From NCBI GenBank assembly GCA_037576195.1, contig CM075101.1, forward strand, positions 29,140,001 to 29,204,000: a DNA stretch of 64,000 nt, in the 5' to 3' direction. Below the pieces are notes generated by a model. The model did no database searches. It worked only from the letters and a program-made list of their open reading frames with translations, and was not told the DNA's origin. This document shows, one piece after another, positions 12,178 through 23,700 of this stretch. Each line of letters begins with the position of its first letter. The first letter of the stretch is position 1. The position numbers were made by a program, and so were the translations under genes. This stretch comes from Phytoseiulus persimilis. Its lineage: Eukaryota; Arthropoda; Arachnida; Mesostigmata; Phytoseiidae.

Positions 12178-15100
12178 TAGGACGAGGCCTGGGCTGCACC
12201 CTCCACAGCGCAGGTATCAAGACTAACGAAGCTCAAACAACTCAACAGTGCAACTTGTTGCTCGTTGGGAAGTTCCGGAATATCGATCGGTTGTTCACAA
12301 TGGCTGCTTTGGCTCCTATCCTCCTCAGGCATGAACACCGCGTAATCAGAGCTTGTGGACTGCGGTTGTAGGCTTCTAATTCTTATCTCGTTTTTTGCTT
12401 CATTGGCTAATTGTTCCGGCTTGTCAGCTCGGTCGGCCCGGTGGTAAACAAAGATTCGTGTCTGCCTCGCTTGGCTTGCGGATCGTTTGATTTACTCAGG
12501 TCTTAACTTGGGGCTACTTCCATGGGATCGAGAGCGAACTAATGCGCTGTTTTGCGGCTTTTCCACTTCGAGTTGTTTCCGTCGTGACGAGGCACACGCT
12601 CTTCGGGTCCGTGCGAAGCGGAATCGAGGTATTCTCTTCCGAACGAGCGAGTTTCCACAACCGGGGCGATTGTGATTTCGACGTTTGACGGTGGAGGAGG
12701 AGAAGGGAGGGCCTCAGGTCAAGGCACTGAACATTCTCAACGAGAATGAAAATGAAGCAGACCGTGCGACCATCTGGTCGGCCGCGACGTTCTCAATATT
12801 ATCCACGGAACGAAACGTTTCGGAGTTCCCGTACTCTCATCGGAAGAAGAGAAGGGTTGCCCGGGACGGAAAAGTGGGCGGGATCGGAGTTGTTGTGAAG
12901 CAAACCAATCAGACAAAAGCGAACAGAAAATACATGAGATGAAGTAGAAGAAGGAAGAAGAAGAAGAGCTGCGCGGCGGCTGTAGCCGCTTCCGAATGGA
13001 GGTGGGAAAAACGTGATGGGCCAAATTTCAAGAAGGAGCCGAGAGAGACGATGAAGCAGAGAAAGATGAGGAACACCATGAGCGCTAGCGGAAGCTTAAG
13101 AGTGAGTACTACGTATCCAAGTCGTAGCTCCGCACGGGTAGTCGTTCGCTGCCCGGCCCTCAGCAGCTTCCACCCTCGAACAGTCCTACCCAGTGGGTTC
13201 CTCCTCTTTCAGTGAGAGAACTCCATTTCTTCGGGTGGGGTCGCTGTAGTGGTTGCCGGAAACGAATGGAGGATGCGCTAGCCTTGCCTCGCCCGGCCCG
13301 GCCCGGTGGAGGGCGATTTCCCCTGAGGAGAAGAAAAAGAAGACGACGACGAGCAACTCTGGAGGAAAAGCAACTTTCTGTGGTAAGCGGGGCCCTCGCG
13401 AACTAGCGTTTAGTGAAGGCGTCGTCGTCGTCGCCGCTACGGCCGTCGACGACTTAAGCAAACACGAAGAGTGGGCGGGCTGGCTGGCTGACAGACTGGA
13501 TGGCAGCAAGGATTGGCCTAAAGTGGCAAAAGTTGAAGTTATTCCCCGCTCTTGCTACTTGTGCGCGGAACGCAGCACACCGGGGAGCTGGCGGTGCCAT
13601 TAGGCGCAGGCTGCCAGGAAAGATCACAAACGGATTCTCTTGCGAGCTCTCACGCCGGGGAATCTTCCCGCAGGAGAGAAATAAGAAATATGAGCTGACG
13701 GAAACACCGCGGTCGGTCTGCGGACACGGCGTCGGCGCGTTGACTTGGTGGCCATCGAGCGTTTCGGCCGATCGTCTCCGTTGCGAGAAGTTTTTAAAGC
13801 TCCAGCTTTCGCTTGTTTGTTGCGGCGTCGCCACTTCGCCGAATTTTGTTCAGAGCAGAACTTCCGGGAAGTGTTCACGCCATCGTGGCGAAGCCTGGAC
13901 GAAGTGTCTTCGAGGGAGCAGTGCTCCGAGCTGCATGTTATTCCGATGACTTCCCTTCACTTTGAGTCTCATTCGAGTAGGGTTGCTCTTGAGATGTTCT
14001 CGTCTTGGACAGCGGTCGGAGCAATTACCGGCCAGACGAGAGCCCTCTTTGGCCGGAAACTCGGTCTGAACTGCATTTTATTCAGATGACATTCTTAGAA
14101 TGTGCATCCCATTCAGGGAGGCCCTGCTCTTGGAACACCGAGGTCATGGCGGCGCTCGCAGCGATCCGCAACGAGCAGACGCGGCCTCCGTTGAGAGATC
14201 GTGCCAATCGAAGTATCTCCAGCAATCTTTGTATCCGATGGGGAGGAACTGACTGAAGGCCACATGGAGCACAGAAGGGGTTTGCGCGATCCGAAAGGAA
14301 CAAGAGTCAACTGTGGTTTCGGCTGGTATCGATGGCGCTGCTGTCGGTGATTGAGAGATTTCTTGGCGGAGGTCAGGACAAATAATTGTAATGGAAGTTT
14401 CTTCGGTGAGAAACTGATTTTCACCGGGGTGCTAGAGAGCGAATCTCCTCGAACGATTGTTCTCGTCTCCATCGGACCTCGACTCTAAAACCCGACGTGC
14501 TGCGAAGCATGCGGTACGGCTCATCATGCGGCTGATAGCCGATTCAAATGGTCTCAATGAGAACGATTCATGATTCGGGTATGATGATATGTAGTCGAAT
14601 TCATGTTCAATCACTGCTATTTCGCGATAAGAGGCAGGCAGCATAATCCCTGGAGAGAGATGGAGCACCACAAGATCTCCCTTCGCGGACGATCGCATCT
14701 GAGACCTCTGATGTTCACGTCTCAAAATCAATCGCGTCAAACTGGAGACGAGAAGAGACGGAAAAAACTGGCGACATTCTCTGGTGGAAGACATATATTG
14801 GAGCTCCCTTTGGTTCTGGTCAGATCAGCTTCAGTACGGTCATCGAGAGGAATGTGTCTTGAACGATTGTCCAGTTTCGGCAAAACCCGCGCAAATGCTT
14901 CGTTCCTCGATCCAGGTCACTCAACTCTAGGTCCTCGAAATTTCATCATAGTTCGACCCCGATCTCAGACGGCACGACATGCACTCAGCACCATCGGAAG
15001 CTACGTGGACGAATCGGTCGTCGAGAACTCTGCTAAGCAGGGGGAAAAACGGATAATTTTCATTTTTCATTGACTTCCCAGGGTAGCCAAGCATCGGAAT

Positions 15101-16400
15101 GACCAGTCTCGGAACCGAGCAGAAGTTCAGAACGCGGAACTGAGTCGGAATCGTCCGTCCGAGGCAAAAAACTGGAGTGCGCTGGGGAGGACATGATTTT
15201 CGTAATCATTGATGAAAGGATTCGCGATTTTTCATTGCTCTGCCCGGTCTTCCACGATCCACCTTCGACGCTGAAGTAAGAAAGTGAGGCGTCGAATATT
15301 TCGAATGTCGAGTCCACAGGAGTGAAGCCCCTACAATTGACCTCGGGCATAGGATTAATGATTGTCTAACATGGGGTTCCCCTCCTGTTATCATCTCCCT
15401 CGTCGAGAGAGGGTTCCTGAAGAATTCATCTCCCTGTCAGCGCGATGGTCATCCTTGAGAAAGCAGCGAGCACTGTATAATGAGTCCAACTGCCCCCCAC
15501 AATATGTGAGTTTCGTGTTCGACACGTGCGAGAGGCACATATGTACCTCCTACATCCATGGTTACCCTGATACGCTTCACAGCACATACACGGCGTAACA
15601 AAGTTCGAAGTTTGCGGTTTGCACAGAGAGGCGAAAGTTCAAAACCGGAAAAAATGCTCAAAGGAGAGGACTTCACAACTATTATTTGGCGCTCAAAGTA
15701 TTCTGTCTTGGAGCATTTCGTTCTCCCGCCCAGCGGTTCTCGCTACGGGACGCTACCAGTGGCCTGGCAGGTGGTGTTTAGCTGAGTTATTTGTTCGCTC
15801 ACGCCACAGCTAGTTCTTGCCTACGTCTACGGCGTTTTTCCTCGCCCGCGCACGCGAAATGAGAGTGAAAACCTGAAATCAAACGGAAAAGTTGTGCACA
15901 ACAACCCGGAACACGGTGTTTGGGTGCTGAGTTTCTCGGGAAAAAATCGCACCCGAGCTGTTGCATAAATACACAGGAATCTTTTCGTGAACACGACCTC
16001 CCTTGACAAGAAAGTTGATGATGCTCGCAGAGCTCATGGTGATGAGGGTCCAGACAATGGGAGCGCACTTCTGGCTCATGCAGCATGTTGAATCCGTGTC
16101 GGATGACCTCGCACATCGTTGCCGCAGGGCTCGTTATTTAAACATGAACATGAGCATCCCGGGGTGCTGTGCATTCCAACAGCCGTAAGTCAGCCGGAGT
16201 GGGGACTTTCGCGAAAGCCAGAGGGCATCGGCTTCTCCGTGCTGATCTCGCGGAGGGAATACAGTCAGCCTGGGTTGCCAACAGGCATGCCAACGAGCTT
16301 CGCGAACGGCCGCGCCCGCTTACAGGTTTGCTAAGCAGCTTCTTATCGAGCTGCTCCTGCATGGCCAGCCGCCTGCTGGCATGCAATCATCGCACTGATG
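12178..16400. other. No supported gene; isolated open segments only
   Basis: This stretch contains short open frames on both strands with no recognisable domain, start context or consistent splicing. Minus-strand segments at 14.1-14.8 and 15.1-15.35 kb have somewhat protein-like composition. They could be remnants of the gene type suspected at 16.4-21 kb, but alternative frames over the same bases look equally plausible. Confidence 0.3.
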
Positions 16401-16416
16401 ATGAATAGCACGTCGG

Positions 16417-16990
16417 TTAGGAGGGAGAACATTCGCAGCACCCGAGGGTGCAGCTGATATCGATCAAGCCATGAGATATTCTCCCGTTAACTCCTACTGT
16501 GCATTGTTCCACCGATGCTCCCACGCAGCACGTTGTCGCAAAGTGCAGAAATGTCCAAAATAGATCAGTTCGCAGCGGTGTAATGGAGCTGGAGAGGATG
16601 GATGTCACATCGGAGTAGCGGATCTGCATCGATTGAGGCGAGGGTAAATACATCCGCACGGTGATACGAAGAGAATCGGTTTCCACGTCGGTGTCGTCTT
16701 CCACTATTTGCACCTTGCAGAGGAAGCTCGCAAGAACCACGCAAACTGACTTCGGCATCGGGAACGTCCGGATGGAGATTTTTGAGCTCTGGCGAGGGGA
16801 GACGGTCGCCATCGTTCGTGAAAAGTCGAGAAAAAATACGTGTTCATCGACTGGGCATCCCGACCGAGGAGAAACTTATCTGCACTGTTTTCGAAGCCGA
16901 ATTCTCCGGGCTCCAAAATTGGCTGCTCTTGAAAGAATCGATTCGATGGTTCATCAAGCTCTCGCAAACAAATTATGGCAACTCGCGACG
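16417..16990 (-). pseudogene. Open hydrophobic segment, possible decayed receptor piece
   Basis: Two overlapping minus-strand frames look protein-like. One (about 16967-16820) reads PGEFGFENSADKFLLGRD and then a TYFF motif. The other (about 16890-16417) continues through two hydrophobic stretches (CVVLASFLC; LFWTFLHFATTCC). They could be joined by a one-base shift at a six-T run at about 16832, so either a decayed gene or a sequence error is possible. It lies on the same strand as, and about 3 kb beyond, the better segment at 20 kb, and may be part of the same receptor-like locus. Function is not established. Confidence 0.2.
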
Positions 16991-17348
16991 TGGTTGATTA
17001 CACAGCTGTCAACTTCCGCTCGAGGCCTAAGGAGTCTCGTTGGCTTAGGGGGCAATGGCCTTCGCAGGGCTCGAGAATCGATATTCGACCAGGCTTTCGA
17101 TGCCTCCAGAGATGTTTTTACGCGCTCGAGCCGATCCCTGTCACGTCGGAAAACGGTATCTGCGCAATAACTAACAGACGAATCAGTTAGGATATTTCCT
17201 CCTCAGTGTCCTCTGGAACGTGGATGGAACAATGAGCTCCTTCCACCGTCTGGCTAGTTAATCAGAAGTTCAGCGAATTCGTCGCCTCGCAACCTCAGAG
17301 ATTCTATGCTGCGGTAAGCTCGGTTCCTTGGGTTCTGAGTAGACATAT

Positions 17349-17660
17349 ATTTCCGTAATACGGCTTACGGGAGCATTCCCGTATCATGGCGTTACGGAAC
17401 TTGTATTCCGTGATTCCGTATAGCGGAAAATGATCCCGCCCGGATTCACAGCCCAGATGTCCTTGACGTAACGATATTCATCGTGTTTCCCATGGCGAGC
17501 CGTGAGCACCGAATACCGGATGCCCGAATATCTCAGCGGAGTTATTCGAGATGATTCGTGCATGAAACATCATCTATGTTACATGTAATTCCGTTCCCGT
17601 AATTCTGTATTGCGGAAAATATTTTCCGTAATTCTGTGTAACGGGTTTCATTTTCCGTAA
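17349..17660. repeat. Cluster of diverged TTCCGTAA / TTACGGAA palindromic units
   Basis: The words TTCCGTAA, CCGTAATTCTGT, GCGGAAAAT and TTACGGAA recur in both orientations with small changes. A perfect 16-base inverted repeat (CGGAAAATATTTTCCG) sits at 17613-17628, and CCGTAATTCTGT flanks it as a direct repeat. The patch is more AT-rich than its surroundings. It may be the terminal or subterminal repeat region of a small non-autonomous DNA transposon, or a decayed satellite. Confidence 0.6.
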
Positions 17661-19310
17661 CGCCGTAATATGACGAAATAGCGTAGTTCGTAAATACATG
17701 TCTAGTTGTGAGGTTTGAGTAGCAGCAACTCCGGATAGTCATCACTAGAGCCTGGAAATGCAGTCATTACCTATCATTCACCACAGATCATTGAATGATG
17801 TCTCATCGCCGAGAAAACTCAGATATTCAACTATCACACATTCATTCATGATGAAAATGAATTTTTCTACCCAATAATATGGTCAGATAGAGGGTGTCAA
17901 ATGATGAATACATGAACTTCCAGGCTCTGGTCGTCCATCGCCTCCAGCGGACTCCTCCAACCGGTGGCGAAGCCATTGGAAGAGGGTTTGCGGTGAACCT
18001 ATCAACATAGAGCATGCTCGCGAAAGGAATGATGAGGTCTGCTGAAACCCACAACCGGTTAGATTCACACATGACAGATTCACAACATGACCACGGCATC
18101 AGAACTCAGATTCCTGTGGGAACCATATAACCTCGACAAGGTCTGGAGATTTGAGCCGCTGGCACCACGGTCAGCCATGACACAATACCAACGTGCGCAG
18201 ATGAGATATTCAGGCCGCGGACGCATGTGAAAGTAGGAAAATCGCCGGGGGACGGCTGTACCGTCCATCACTCTGTCTCTGAAAAGGTAGTTCCTGACAT
18301 CATTCACCTGACGAGCGTTGGCTGAGCTCCTTTCGGGAGCCGTATCTCCGCGCTTGTTTAGGTGCTGCTTTTACCCAGACGCATTCGTCTCGCCCGGCGG
18401 TGCGGCACCTTGTCCGCTCGCAGCGCCCATGCAGCCCAACCAGTGTGCCCACCGGTCACCGAGCGGACGGACTTCCTCGCAGGCAGGCTTGCAGGACGTC
18501 TTCGACCGTCTGTAATAAGCCGGCCCATTAAGATAAGCTACGGGGCCAAGACTCAATTATGGCCCGTGATTCCCCTTCTTCCGTATGGCGCAGACCTTCT
18601 CATGGTCCGAATGGCCGGTACCGCCAACTCCTCTACTGTGATCGTTCGTTGTTAGCCTGTGTGTGTGCTGGGTGTGCGAGCGAGGGTGTATACAGGAGGA
18701 GCGGGCTAGTGCTCGCGCAGCCGTCTTCGAACACAGCGAAATTAGTCAATCCTTCAGGTCGCTGTGGAATAGTGATTCCTTCCCGCATTCCGGAGCCCGC
18801 CTGAAGAGGCGGCTTGACCGACTAAGAGCACCAGGCAGCGGAGGGACCGTACGAGCGACTCCACGAGATGGCGGCTGAGATGCGAGAATGCCGCGCACAA
18901 CAATCGTACAACTCGGTACATCTCAAAGTTCCTTCGAGGCGAGCTGGGTGGGAAGCAACTCCGCCGAGGTAAGGCGAGGTTCTCTCTCGGAACCGCCACC
19001 TTAATGGTGTGAGGTGTCGCCGGTTGTGAGCTTCCGCCCGTTGGAATCCTTCCTGGAATGCAGAGGAGGCGACTCTTCATAACAAACTTGAATTCGTTCA
19101 GCGGCGTAGAAGCGGCAGTGGAGCCACCTGGTACCGCGCGTAAGTCTGTCTTCGTGCCTCCGTGCGAGCATGTGTGTCGACCGTGTGTGTAGACTTGGAA
19201 ATTAGCTCAGGGAGACTTTGGTCCCTGGTCGTGTACGATTCATGACAATAATGTTGTTAGCGCAGACCTTTCTCGACCCCTTGCGCATTCCCAAAGACCA
19301 CTACCTACCC

Positions 19311-19380
19311 ACCAGCCAGCCGGCTCGCTAACCAGCTCGCTCACCTGCCCGGCTGACTGACTCGCTGACTGGTTGGCTGA
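19311..19380. repeat. Imperfect CCAG/GCTC/GACT tetranucleotide run
   Basis: CCAG, GCTC and CTGA units follow each other with frequent substitutions, the same style as at 5.4 and 11.2 kb. Translation of this run gives only low-complexity peptides. Confidence 0.8.
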
Positions 19381-19949
19381 TGTCTTACTTGTCTGCCTTC
19401 CCGACGAACCCGTTTCTTTGCTGGGTGCGGCAGCAGGCGTAGACAGATCCCTTCATTTTAGTTCGGCTCCCTCCTCTTTCGTCGTCGTCGTCGTCCTCTT
19501 GTTCCCCCCTGCGAGCGACGGCAGCGGCGGCGACAACGACTGGAGAGGAGCCGTCGTAGTCTAGTTGAGTCGAGAAGTACAAGATCCCAATGGAAAACAA
19601 ATTGAATTAGGCGACGAAGGGCGAGTAGGCATTCAAATGGACAAATGGAGTCTAGCCTGGACCGGTCGGCCGTCCGTGCGGCCGACCGGGGAGGCGACCC
19701 GTCAGTCAGTCTCTCAGTCCGTCAGACCGATCGGCACAGCGCTGGACCAAAGTTGCCGTTAGTCTTGAGCCTCTTCAGGCTGGTTCGTGTCTGTTCATAC
19801 TCGTCGAGACCACAGGCGGAACGGACGCTCCGGGGTGTGGGCTTGCTTAGCTCCGTTCTTGCCTGCCTGGTCAGCGACTGACCGACCGACCGAGTGTCTG
19901 CCTGCAAAAAACATACATACTATATATACGCCGGCACTGACCGCGGGAC

Positions 19950-20510
19950 CGACGAACCGAAAGCCAGATGTACCACCCATATGTGAGCAATCGGGCCGAA
20001 ACGGACGCCCAGACCACGTATTCGAGGGATTGCTTTTCTTCAGGGACAAATGCAGGCACCGGTCGAATAAGCATCCCGCTCCTGGGAGCTTCCCCGTCGA
20101 TGATGGAGGGCAGCTCGTAGTTAGCTACACTTGCCAGGCTATTGATTGTTCTCAACATCTCGACGGCGTAATTGGCGAAAGAACTGGTTTCCTTCAAGCA
20201 GAGATCCGCGCTGATGGGACCGTGAGGAATTGCTGGATCCGGAGCAGCCGATGTGGGCTCATGCATCAGTTTATTCAATCATTCATGTCGCTCGCGGAAT
20301 TCAATTTACCGTTCCCAACTCCAACGATGGTTTTGAAACAAAGTGCGAGCTCGACAGGAAGCTCTCTGTGAGCAGGAGCTGGGATTCGTAGTCGAAACGG
20401 GAACACTAGCTCGAAGACGTACGGAGTGATCTGGACTTCGTTGAAGTTGTTGTGATTCTCGAACGAACGGAAAGCTTTTCTATGAGATGAGAAATGCGGA
20501 GAATCTCAGA
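19950..20510 (-). CDS. Two-exon segment, possible ionotropic receptor ligand-binding core
   Basis: On the minus strand a coding-like frame runs from about 20505 to 20310, ending at a GTAAAT donor. A 77-base intron (20309-20233) closes at a CAG acceptor and the frame resumes in matching phase at 20232. The joined protein has varied composition. Its second part (SSFANYAVEMLRTINSL, then YEL and IIDGE) matches the pattern at the start of the ligand-binding core of ionotropic glutamate receptor-like (IR) proteins: G-Y-x-hydrophobic-D/E-LL, a helix, YEL, then DG. A class III nucleotide cyclase was considered because of a loosely similar order of motifs. Upstream and downstream exons are not resolved, and no membrane segment or pore could be placed, so this is a partial call. 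Confidence 0.35.
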
Positions 20511-20739
20511 GTCGTCCCGGAGCTCACAACATGCCTGCAGGCTTCCCTTTGTCAGATCAGGAAATCTGACAAATCTGTCGCCGTCGAAGGTCTGGCAAGC
20601 GAGAGAGAAAATAGCGAAGTCGAACTGAACTGATTCGAGGATGGAATCAGAGAATCCATTTTCACCAAAAAAAGAATAATTTTCGACCATCCGCTGCCAC
20701 CCCATGAAGCTCCGACCTTCATTCGAACCAAGCAATCTC

Positions 20740-23700
20740 TTCTTGCTTACGTGGCATGCAGTCTTGAGCTCCGTCGGAACTACACCCGCATGCTTCGAGA
20801 ATCTGGCTAGAACGCAGCCGTAGGATCATGCATGAGATACTCTGAGCAGCATCTGAGCAACCTGCAGAATCTTCGGGACCCGAACTGAACCTTCGAGCAC
20901 AACGATCTCTCAAAAATCCGAAACCTCTGCCAAACGTTCTTCGAGCCAATGACGACGGCAGCGGAGCCCCTCCCTTTTCAGAACAGCGCGGAATGCCGCC
21001 GAGTCCGAATTCGACCAAAAGATAGGGAGTTTAAGGGATATTAATATTCTTGCTTTATCTCAAACTCAAATGAAGGTGGCCGACTCCGAGGATTAATAAA
21101 CGTTCGTTCTGTCTGTTTAGTTCGTAGCATTTTGCCGTCGCCCAAGATCGGATACATGGCTCAATCATCAACGCTGGGAGTGGAATTTCGCCTCGGAGAA
21201 GCTGCCACAAGGCAATCGCTGAACCTTGTCTGACTCCAGTTCACAAGAGGCTGACTCGCTCCAACTGAAAGTTCAGAGTAGTCTCATCAGTTGAACGGTC
21301 ATCTCGCCAACTCGTCTACCGAGCCCAAGAGATAACTCTTCACGGGTCGTGGAACGACTCGGATAGTCCACTCCTCAATTTGGGACAGCTAAATCAGCTG
21401 GTTAAACTTCGTTTTCTTCGATTCTTCGCAAAAGTCACGAACTCATGCAAAAGTCTTACTGCAGCAGAGGAGCTTATTTGACGTTCAGGCTCGAGATTCC
21501 GGAGCAATGCAAATCCCATCGATTGTTCACTCCGAGATCACTTGATGAATAACTATGGTCGGGGGGAGGGGGAAGCGGCCCTTCTGAAGTTGGATTGGCT
21601 CATGTGAGCAGGGAAAAGCTCGCCAGGTCTCACCCGGAACGCCTGGTTCTCACCAGGAATTCTGTCGCCTGAGGGGACAGATTTTCAAACACCCAAACTT
21701 TCTCTGAGCAGGAGTCAGGCGTTTTTGGGTGAAACTTGAGCGTTTCGAGTGGGTTCTGGCCAAAATTACGTGGTCCAAGAAGAACAGAAACAGATTAGAC
21801 AGTTGAGCATGGCCGATTCAGGCATTCCGCCTGAAATTTCGAGCTCTTGTGATGACTTGAGGTCGAAACTGAATCCTGGATTCAGGGTGAATTGAACGAG
21901 GCAAAATGGAGGCGGCTCGGTAGGAATGCGTGAGGAAAAATTCGATGTTCAGGGCCTCCTCCTGTGTGTCCTGTGTCCGATTCTCAAAATTCGAGCCGAG
22001 GGGGTTCAACGGCGTCAAATTATGGCGTCAAGGCGATTGCGATACGAGTGCCGCCGGTTGAGTGAGCTGTAACACTCACTATTCGCTTGGAGAACGATTC
22101 TCTATCTGAACCCCATGAATCACTTGGACCGCAGCTGAGGATCGTCTTCACGGCACTCCTCGAATGCCCGTATCTGCCCGCTACAACTGTTTCCGCTTTA
22201 CGCGGCACTTTCTCCGGTCTAGATCCGCAGCGTATGGAGCCTGTACTCACGTGGACGGATCCGGGCGAAGATTAGCATTCTCGAGCAGAAGTTCACTTTT
22301 AATAGAAGTGAACATAATAATCTAGAGATGCGATCGCTTCAATCAGAGCAATAGTTAGGCTATCCGTAACACAGCGAATAATCTTACCAGTCATCGCTAA
22401 TGATAGCGAAGAGGCGAAGAAAGGAGCAGACGAGTCTCGAGAAGGGTCGCGCGGGGTCCTGACCGATTCCCTGGCGGATAGTTCTCCTCTTCCTGACAAC
22501 TTGGAAGCGAGCTCGCGGTGGAAATTTCCATCCGCTCAGTACGGGTGCTATGTCGTCTCCGTGTTTTCAAATCCGTCCGTGAATCTGTTCTCCTCCATTC
22601 ATCTGCTCATCGATCAATATATTCATTTGTTCGGTCATTCTTCGGCTCGTTCATCCATCTATGTGTCCCTCCGTCAGCGAGTCTGTTCTGGTGACGCGTA
22701 ATAACATCTTCGCGGTCGCCTTCGAGACCTAATGGTGCGACTTCATGAAGTCTTTGGAGCCAGCCATAGACGCTCCCCGTCCCTCCGGTTCGCCTTTTGC
22801 TCTCACTTGCCGGCCTCCTTCCATTCGACGTTTCCGTTCGCTAGTCCTCGCCTTCCCAGTCTCCGTCTCCTCCGGCGGTCATGTGTTCATGCTCATGAGG
22901 CATTATCGTCTTGATATTCCGCTTCGCGGAGGAACGATATTCTGCGGAGGGGGGGGGGTCTATGTTCGGCAGATCCTTCTCGATCATTGGAGTCGCGGGC
23001 AAGCTGTGGGCTCAAGGGGTTCCGACTGACAGGTCTGCAACGTGAAGCGGTGCCGAAGGAAGCCCCGTTCCGAGGGATCATGTCACTAAGTCTCCGTTGC
23101 TCCAGTTTTCCAGATCAAGCCTCTGGATCAGAAACGAAAACGATTCAACCCCGCAGATGATCGCTCGTTCCGGAGCGCGAACTCATCCGGACACGTTATC
23201 CCTTCTGCCTGTCGACGAGGGAGGACGTGGGGACACGAATGATAGAGGGATGATTGCCGGGCCTCTTGTTGCGCCTCAGTCGAAACGGGACGGAGAACGT
23301 CATTCCTTCCCAAGGAGTCGGCGAACGCGGGAGAGATCTGGGGAGGACCGTCTTCTCTCCCAGGACGCACGGGTTGAATTGTGATTAATCTGTTGTGAGT
23401 GTGCTCCAGTTCGCCCAACTCTCACAGGATCCTCTGGGTTCGCTTCCTCCGGACGGTCGAGACTGATCGTCGTTTCGAAGGCTTTCCAGGAGTCCTCCAA
23501 CAGAAGCGAAGAGGAGTATAAAAAAGAAATAACATAAACGAGAACGAGGAAAGGAAGACCGTCCATTCGTTTGTTCGAGCGAGCGTTCGTTCGACCGTCC
23601 GTGCATCCATTTCCGCTCTCGACCCACGGCACTTGCCAGTCTGGAGTACTCACTGTGCTCAAGCTCCGGTCCTCTTCCTCGCGATTTGTTCGCGTGGGAT

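Noticed and set aside
19787..20371. 194-codon plus-strand frame
   Set aside because: It overlaps the better-supported minus-strand two-exon segment and crosses a repeat-like region; its composition is less protein-like.
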